From NCBI GenBank assembly GCA_003545125.1, contig DQCI01000196.1, positions 1-9,771 of the forward strand: 9,771 nt of DNA, written 5' to 3'. This stretch comes from Paracoccaceae bacterium. Lineage in GTDB: Bacteria > Pseudomonadota > Alphaproteobacteria > Rhodobacterales > Rhodobacteraceae. This document shows, piece by piece, positions 5,657-9,771 of this stretch (position 1 is its first letter; every line of letters starts with the position of its first letter). Below the pieces are notes generated by a model. That model had not been told where the DNA came from. It was given only the letters and a program-made list of their open reading frames with translations, and made no database searches. The position numbers were made by a program, and so were the translations under genes.

Positions 5657-6426
5657 GCGACGATGTCCTTTGCGATGGTGAGGGTCAGGCCGGCTTCCCG
5701 CAAACTGCGCAGGCTGTCGGCATCGGGTTCCGCATCGGTGACGATCCCGTCGAACTCCTCCAGCCCGGCCAGCACATGCAGGGCCGAATGGCCGAAGCGT
5801 TTGTGCCCAACCATCAGATACCGCCGGTTGGCCGCGTTCATCATCGCCCGTTTGGTGCGCACCACGTCGTCTTCCATGTGGAAGCAGCGGGTGCCCGAAA
5901 CCGCCGGGCTGGAGATGAAGGCGATGTCAGCCCGCAGCCGGGCGAGGCTCTCCTCCGTGACAACGCCGAAAAAGCCGTTGTACTTCGCCGAATAGACCCC
6001 GCCGAGCCCGACAAGGTTGATGCCCTGTTCATTCGTAAGCGCCTCGATCACGGCGAAATTGTTGGTGATAACGGTCAGCGGACGCTGCTCGACGAGTTGC
6101 GCCCCCAACACCGCCGCCATCGAGCCGTCATTGACGATCACCGTCGAGCCCGGTTCCACGAGGGTCATTGCCGCCTGTGCGATCAGGCGTTTTTCTTCGC
6201 CGCCCTGTCGCTCCCGGAATCGGAAATCGCTCTCGAACTGCGTGCCGGGCTCGATTGTCGCCCCGCCCCGAACCTTGCGCAGGAGGCCGGATTGTTCCAG
6301 ATCGTCGAGATCGCGGTGGATGGTCATCCGCGACACGCCGAAACGGGTGGAAAGCGCCTCCAGTTCGACGGAGCCCTCCTGGACCAGGACGTCCATTATC
6401 ACCTTCCTGCGTGCGTCGCGTTTCAT
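5653..6426 (-). CDS. DeoR/GlpR-family transcriptional repressor
   Basis: A 257-residue cytosolic regulator. The N-terminal DeoR helix-turn-helix (about 5-58) reads MKRDARRKVIMDVLVQEG, then STRFGVSRMTIHRDLDDLEQ and GLLRKVRGGA. A DeoR sensor domain (about 75-235) of the ribose-5-phosphate-isomerase-like fold follows, with VNDGSMAAVL (98-107), ITNNFAVIEAL (120-130) and FHMEDDVVRTKRAMM. Such proteins are usually released from DNA by a sugar-phosphate intermediate; a tetrulose phosphate is the natural guess here. The start at 6426 opens a standard DeoR N-terminus, and the only nearby ribosome site is a distant GGAG (11 nt). It sits 157 nt after eryC and overlaps eryH. A nested inverted repeat just upstream suggests autoregulation. 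It is distinct from EryD, the regulator of the Brucella ery operon, although the functional place may be similar. Confidence 0.9.
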   Translation of the reverse strand: MKRDARRKVIMDVLVQEGSVELEALSTRFGVSRMTIHRDLDDLEQSGLLRKVRGGATIEPGTQFESDFRFRERQGGEEKRLIAQAAMTLVEPGSTVIVNDGSMAAVLGAQLVEQRPLTVITNNFAVIEALTNEQGINLVGLGGVYSAKYNGFFGVVTEESLARLRADIAFISSPAVSGTRCFHMEDDVVRTKRAMMNAANRRYLMVGHKRFGHSALHVLAGLEEFDGIVTDAEPDADSLRSLREAGLTLTIAKDIVA

Positions 6427-6479
6427 TGGCCGATATGCTCCGTTCCGGCTCGACGCCGCCTGCGCCCCCTGCAAGGGTA

Positions 6480-6536
6480 ACACACCAGCTCCCAAATACA
6501 ACAATCCTGGCGGTATTGTGTGACCTTCTGGTGTGT
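6480..6536. promoter_or_regulatory. Nested inverted repeat upstream of deoR: candidate operator
   Basis: A perfect 9-bp inverted repeat, ACACACCAG (6480-6488) / CTGGTGTGT (6528-6536), encloses a second repeat, ACAATCC (6501-6507) / GTATTGT (6513-6519, one mismatch). The two dyads are centred within 2 bp of each other (6508 and 6510). The segment is AT-richer than its surroundings and lies 54-110 nt before the deoR start. A tetrameric DeoR-type repressor is a plausible ligand. A cruciform or attenuator role is also possible. Confidence 0.55.
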
Positions 6537-6583
6537 GTGCGGCAGATTTCGGAGCCGAAGATGTGACGTGGCGGGCGCCCGCC

Positions 6584-7516
6584 TCAGCGCAACAGCTCGA
6601 CCGCCCCGGTGTCGATGTGCGGCGCCCAGAAGGCGACGCTCTCGGCGATGTCGGCGATCACCCCTCGGTCGTTTGGCTCGCGTTCCTTGAACGAAAGCTC
6701 CAGACAGATCTCGTTGTCGACCGCGCCGCCTTCGGCCAGGGCCTCCAGAAGCGGCGCCGGTTGGATGAGCCCGGTCTCGTTGTGCTTTGCGGTGAAGGGG
6801 CGATGACCGCTTTTGTCCATCGTCGATTGCTTGATGTGGATGATCGGCGAAAGCCTCGGCGTGGCGCGCGCCCAGGCATAGGGATCGGTGTCGTCCGGAT
6901 CGGGCGAGGTGATGTCGCCGTGGTCGATATCCGCCATCATCCACATCGGGATCGCCATATCCGCGGCAGTCAGGCGGTCTTGAAGCGCAACCGCCTCGGC
7001 GATGGTCGCGCCGAACTCGCGCCCGACACTCATCGGCTCCCAGTAGACGAAGGAAAGCCCCGCCGCACGCCCATGCTCGGCAACCTCGGCCCAACAGTCG
7101 ATGGCGATGCGGGTCAACTCCTCACGCCGCACCGGATCGTCATAGTCGCGATAGGTGAAAATAGCGAACTGCGTACCGACCGAATGGCCGCCGAGATCGG
7201 CGGTGATGTCGGCGAAGGTCTTGAACCAGTCGACGTAGTAGCGCCGCACGTCCCGGTCGGGATGCCCGAAATGGTTTAGCCGCCCGTAGGGGCCGGTCAT
7301 GCCGCTGGTCACGCGCACACCCGTCGCCTTCATCGCCCGGACCATCCGCCGGGTCATCCGGCGGGTCACCGCCGCCGGCCAGCTCGGGTTGATGAATTCA
7401 TGCGTGAGCTGAAGGTCGCGGATGCGGATGTCGCGGGCCACGGTTTCGATCAGATCTTCGGGCTCGGCGAACCGGTTCACCAGCGGGTTGGTGTTGAGCG
7501 AAAGGGTCAGGGCCAT
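6584..7516 (-). CDS. eryC: D-erythrulose-1-phosphate 3-epimerase
   Basis: A 310-residue TIM-barrel protein of the xylose-isomerase-like/AP-endonuclease-2 superfamily. It closely resembles Brucella/rhizobial EryC, which epimerises D-erythrulose 1-phosphate to L-erythrulose 1-phosphate (EC 5.1.3.38). Recognisable blocks are SLNTNPLVNRFAEPEDLI (6-23), LTHEFINPSWPAA (37-49), SGMTGPYGRLNHFGHPDRDV (71-90) and GTQFAIFTYRD (114-124). The probable metal ligands also show: Glu160 in YWEP, Asp196/Asp198 in DIDHGD, His227 in IIHIKQ and Glu273 in CLELSF. The start at 7516 has GGGAGG 8 nt upstream. It begins 4 nt after the aldolase stop, so the two are co-transcribed. A perfect GC palindrome (6570-6583) lies directly after its stop but has no T run. 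Confidence 0.9.
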   Translation of the reverse strand: MALTLSLNTNPLVNRFAEPEDLIETVARDIRIRDLQLTHEFINPSWPAAVTRRMTRRMVRAMKATGVRVTSGMTGPYGRLNHFGHPDRDVRRYYVDWFKTFADITADLGGHSVGTQFAIFTYRDYDDPVRREELTRIAIDCWAEVAEHGRAAGLSFVYWEPMSVGREFGATIAEAVALQDRLTAADMAIPMWMMADIDHGDITSPDPDDTDPYAWARATPRLSPIIHIKQSTMDKSGHRPFTAKHNETGLIQPAPLLEALAEGGAVDNEICLELSFKEREPNDRGVIADIAESVAFWAPHIDTGAVELLR

Positions 7517-7520
7517 GGTG

Positions 7521-8204
7521 TCAACCTCCCGAGAGCGCCGCCTTTTCGTCCTTCGCGGTGCCGTAGTCGGGCGACGGCGGCGTCTTGAGGCCGAGGGTTT
7601 TGACCATCGTGTCGCGCACGAAAGCAATATGGGCGGTTTCTTCAATGATCTCGGCGAGATACTGCGCCGCCATCAGCGACTTGCCGGTGCCGATCGTGCC
7701 GTGATTGGCGAGCACCGCTGCGCGGATCTTGGGGTCGTCGAACACCGGGCCGATCATCTCCGGCGTCTGCGGCCCGAGGTTTTCGGTAAGCGGGACGAGC
7801 GGCATGCGGCCGATCTTCTCGACGGTCTGCACGGTCAGGCAGGGCACTTCCAGCCCGGCACTGGCATATCCGGTCGCCCAAGGGCTGTGGCAATGGACGA
7901 TGGCATTGATGTCTTCGCGACGGCGGTAGATCTCGAGGTGAAATCCCAGGTCCTTCGACGGCTTCAATTCGATTTCGGACGCCAGCACCGTGCCGTCGAG
8001 CATCACCACCTGGAGGTTCTCGCGGGTGCATTCGTTGAAGCCCACGCCGGAGGGTTTGATCACGATGGCATCGCGCGAGGCGAGCCGGACCGAGAGGTTG
8101 CCGCCGGCATTGGTTTGGATGCCGACCTCGAAGCTGCGCTTTGCGGTTGCGATGAGGTCGTCTTTCTTGGCAAGGACATCGGCCTGGTCGAGCGTGTGGG
8201 ACAT
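7521..8204 (-). CDS. Class II (zinc) aldolase of the FucA/adducin family
   Basis: A 227-residue cytosolic aldolase/epimerase-fold enzyme. Landmarks are the phosphate-binding N-terminal loop TNAGGNLSVR (31-40), the KPSGVGF strand (50-56), and the zinc ligands His104 and His106 in IVHCHSPWAT and His168 in ANHGTIGTG. Where E. coli FucA has the catalytic Glu73 in PSSEWRFH, this protein has PSKDLGFH (82-89). The acid is therefore Asp85, and one of the two serines near the phosphate is Lys84. This points to a non-standard substrate. The family includes L-fuculose-, L-ribulose- and tetronate-derived enzymes, and sequence alone does not choose between them. It lies between the UPF0261 gene (19-nt gap, AAGGAAGG site) and eryC (4-nt gap). 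Erythritol breakdown as known does not need an aldolase. An aldolase annotated fucA1 is, as I recall, present in the polyol locus of Sinorhizobium meliloti. Confidence 0.88.
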   Translation of the reverse strand: MSHTLDQADVLAKKDDLIATAKRSFEVGIQTNAGGNLSVRLASRDAIVIKPSGVGFNECTRENLQVVMLDGTVLASEIELKPSKDLGFHLEIYRRREDINAIVHCHSPWATGYASAGLEVPCLTVQTVEKIGRMPLVPLTENLGPQTPEMIGPVFDDPKIRAAVLANHGTIGTGKSLMAAQYLAEIIEETAHIAFVRDTMVKTLGLKTPPSPDYGTAKDEKAALSGG

Positions 8205-8223
8205 CGGGTGTGTGCCTTCCTTT

Positions 8224-9342
8224 CTAGAGATGCGGCAGGAGCCGCGAGACGGCTTCGCGGGCTGTCTCGGGGGCGCTGATATGGTAGGGAAGCCGGGTGA
8301 CGGTATAAGCGCGCGCCTCGGCTTCGAAGATCTCGGCCGCCAGTTCGCGCAAACCCTCGTCCTCGATGGCGCCGCCCGGTCGGTCCTCGCTCGAAAAGCC
8401 GCCCATCGGCACGAGCACTTCGCAATGCGCCGTGGAGGTGTTGAGGTCGCGCGATAGCCTGCGGGTGGCTTTTGTGAGCTCCGCTTCGGTGAGTTTCACA
8501 TGGGTGAAATAGCTCGACTGCCGGTAGTGCGGCCGGGCATGGTATTCGGCGGGCATCTGATCCTGAATGCCGCCGTCGAGGAAGTTGAGCGTACCCGGCA
8601 GGACGATCCGGGGCAGGGCGGCAGCGCAGGTGAAGCGGGTCGGCATATCCACGTGGGCGCCGACCACATGCATGCGCACGATCTCGTTTACCGTCAGGTC
8701 GATCGCGCCGCAGAGCGCGCCTTCGGCGGCGAACCGGGCGAAGGCGGCGCCGCCGAAGCCGTTGGCATGGAAAGCCGCGGTCTCCTGGCCGGCCGCGCGC
8801 AGAAGGCGCAGGACCTCCTCGCCAGCCTGCTGGGTCACGCCCAGGAGCGAGACGGCAACGCTTTTCGTGTCGCTGGCCGCCGGCGTCGGGGCGCGAATCG
8901 TGCCGGCCACCATCGCGGCGGTGCGGGCGAAGACCTGGCGCAGGGTCGCATTCATTCCCTGGATATCGCACAGCGTCGGGATCAGGGTGACAGCATTGTC
9001 TGCCACCGCCGCGCGCGGATCGAAGGGCAGGGTGGTGACGACGAATTTCGGCAAGCTCATGGGCAGGTCGCGCATCGCCCGGCAGGCCATCTCGGTTCCG
9101 GTGCCGCCGCCGATGGCAACCACTGCCGCGGGTGCGGCCGCGGCCATGGTCGCGCTGGCAGCCTTCACATGCGCCGCCATCTGCAGCAGCTTTTCCTCGC
9201 CCGGCAGAACCGCACCGCCGGACGTCAGCGAGAGGTCCACCGGGACCACATCGAGACCGTGGCCCTTCAGCATCTCGGTGAGCGCGCCAAGTTCCTCAGC
9301 CTTGGTCTCGAAAGTTCCGAGCAGGCAGACGGGTGCAGGCAT
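8224..9342 (-). CDS. UPF0261 / Tm-1-like ATP-binding domain protein
   Basis: A 372-residue protein of the UPF0261 family, named after the ATP-binding domain of tomato Tm-1; the bacterial function is not established. Family marks are LGTFETKAEE (8-17; usually LGTxDTKxxE), the glycine-rich VVAIGGGTGTEMACRAMRDL (74-93), and FHANGFGGAAFARF (191-204; usually HxtGxGGxAME). DLTVNEI (215-221) and LNFLDGGIQDQMP are further landmarks. Phe and Asn replace usual residues in two of these, so it may be a separate subfamily. Length is slightly short for the family (about 400). No signal peptide or membrane segment. The start at 9342 has AAGGA 6 nt upstream, lying across the end of the permease gene 3 nt away. 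Many relatives sit beside a TIM-barrel PEP-hydrolase-like gene; here the partners are an aldolase and EryC. A role in activating or phosphorylating the imported substrate is speculation. Confidence 0.85.
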   Translation of the reverse strand: MPAPVCLLGTFETKAEELGALTEMLKGHGLDVVPVDLSLTSGGAVLPGEEKLLQMAAHVKAASATMAAAAPAAVVAIGGGTGTEMACRAMRDLPMSLPKFVVTTLPFDPRAAVADNAVTLIPTLCDIQGMNATLRQVFARTAAMVAGTIRAPTPAASDTKSVAVSLLGVTQQAGEEVLRLLRAAGQETAAFHANGFGGAAFARFAAEGALCGAIDLTVNEIVRMHVVGAHVDMPTRFTCAAALPRIVLPGTLNFLDGGIQDQMPAEYHARPHYRQSSYFTHVKLTEAELTKATRRLSRDLNTSTAHCEVLVPMGGFSSEDRPGGAIEDEGLRELAAEIFEAEARAYTVTRLPYHISAPETAREAVSRLLPHL

Positions 9343-9345
9343 CGC

Positions 9346-9771
9346 TTATCCTTTGACCGCGCCGGCGGTCATGCCGGTGATGATCTGGCGCGAGGCAAAC
9401 AGGGTGAAGATGATCGGCGGGATCGCCAGCAGCATGCCGGTTGCCATGATCACGCCCCACTCGACGTTGAACTCGCTGGTGTTGTTCACGATCAGGATCG
9501 GCACCGTCATGGTGTTGCGGTCGGCCAGCGCCGAGGCCAGCAAGTATTCGTTCCAGGCGATGCGGAAGGTGAAAATCGCGGCCGCGGCGAGGCCGGGCTT
9601 GATCAGCGGCAGGACCACCAGGAAGAACACCTGGAACGGGCCGGCGCCGTCAACCCGCGCCGCTTCCTCCAGCGAACGCGGCACCTGAACGATGAAGCTT
9701 TGCAGGATCCAGATCACGAAAGGCAGGTTCATCGCGATGTAGATCAGGATGATGCCCATGTGGGTGCCGGC
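9346..9771 (-). CDS. Carbohydrate ABC transporter permease, MalG type (5' end outside window)
   Basis: The C-terminal 141 residues of an inner-membrane permease of the CUT1 sugar-transporter class; the N-terminus lies beyond 9771. The EAA loop that docks on the ATPase is clear (EEAARVDGAGPFQVFFLVVL and PLIKPGLAA). It is followed by WNEYLLASAL, a further membrane segment (VIMATGMLLAIPPIIFTLFA) and the standard MalG-type ending, ITGMTAGAVKG. It is the most upstream gene seen of the minus-strand operon and is separated by 3 nt from the UPF0261 gene, so transport and catabolism are co-expressed. The other permease, binding protein and ATPase are expected upstream or elsewhere. The substrate is presumably a polyol or small sugar feeding EryC, inferred from context only. 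The known Brucella erythritol importer (EryEFG) is an ABC system, but I cannot say this one is orthologous. Confidence 0.93.
   Translation of the reverse strand, partial: AGTHMGIILIYIAMNLPFVIWILQSFIVQVPRSLEEAARVDGAGPFQVFFLVVLPLIKPGLAAAAIFTFRIAWNEYLLASALADRNTMTVPILIVNNTSEFNVEWGVIMATGMLLAIPPIIFTLFASRQIITGMTAGAVKG

Noticed and set aside
6570..6583. Terminator after eryC
   Set aside because: GGCGGGCGCCCGCC is a perfect palindrome but has almost no loop and no T run on the minus strand, so intrinsic termination is not supported.

Overview
The window is GC-rich, with short gene spacing, and has the gene content of an alphaproteobacterium. The erythritol-type isomerases closely resemble those of Brucella and rhizobia, and the insertion debris and small palindromes suggest a Rhodobacterales-like host. 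The phylum-level call is firm; anything finer is a guess from sequence flavour.

Left part (1-1709): a minus-strand gene for a secreted, cysteine-rich protein of unknown function. Middle left (1855-3324): no intact gene. This is an insertion-sequence graveyard. It holds the last 34 codons of an IS3-family transposase on the minus strand, joined head to head to a decayed IS21-family element (istA then istB, plus strand). The IS21 reading frames can still be followed by eye. They are broken by deletions, single-base shifts and at least six short palindromic inserts of about 22-43 nt, three of which are copies of one 41-nt element.

Right part (3325-9771): a tetritol/tetrulose-phosphate catabolic locus. 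On the minus strand, in transcription order, are an ABC-transporter permease (cut by the window edge), a UPF0261/Tm-1-like ATP-binding protein, a class II aldolase, EryC (D-erythrulose-1-phosphate 3-epimerase), a 157-nt gap holding a nested inverted repeat, a DeoR-family repressor, and EryH (L-erythrulose-1-phosphate isomerase). EryI (RpiB-type, D-erythrulose-4-phosphate isomerase) lies on the plus strand, converging on eryH across a clear bidirectional terminator. It is divergent from a small transaldolase gene.

Together EryC, EryH and EryI would carry D-erythrulose 1-phosphate to D-erythrose 4-phosphate. The transaldolase would feed that into the pentose phosphate pool together with fructose 6-phosphate. 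The kinase and dehydrogenase that should start the route (EryA/EryB type) are not in the window and may lie beyond the right edge. The class II aldolase and the UPF0261 protein are not required by the known erythritol route. They are the main biochemical puzzle here, and the palindromic inserts in the IS21 remnant are the main genomic one.
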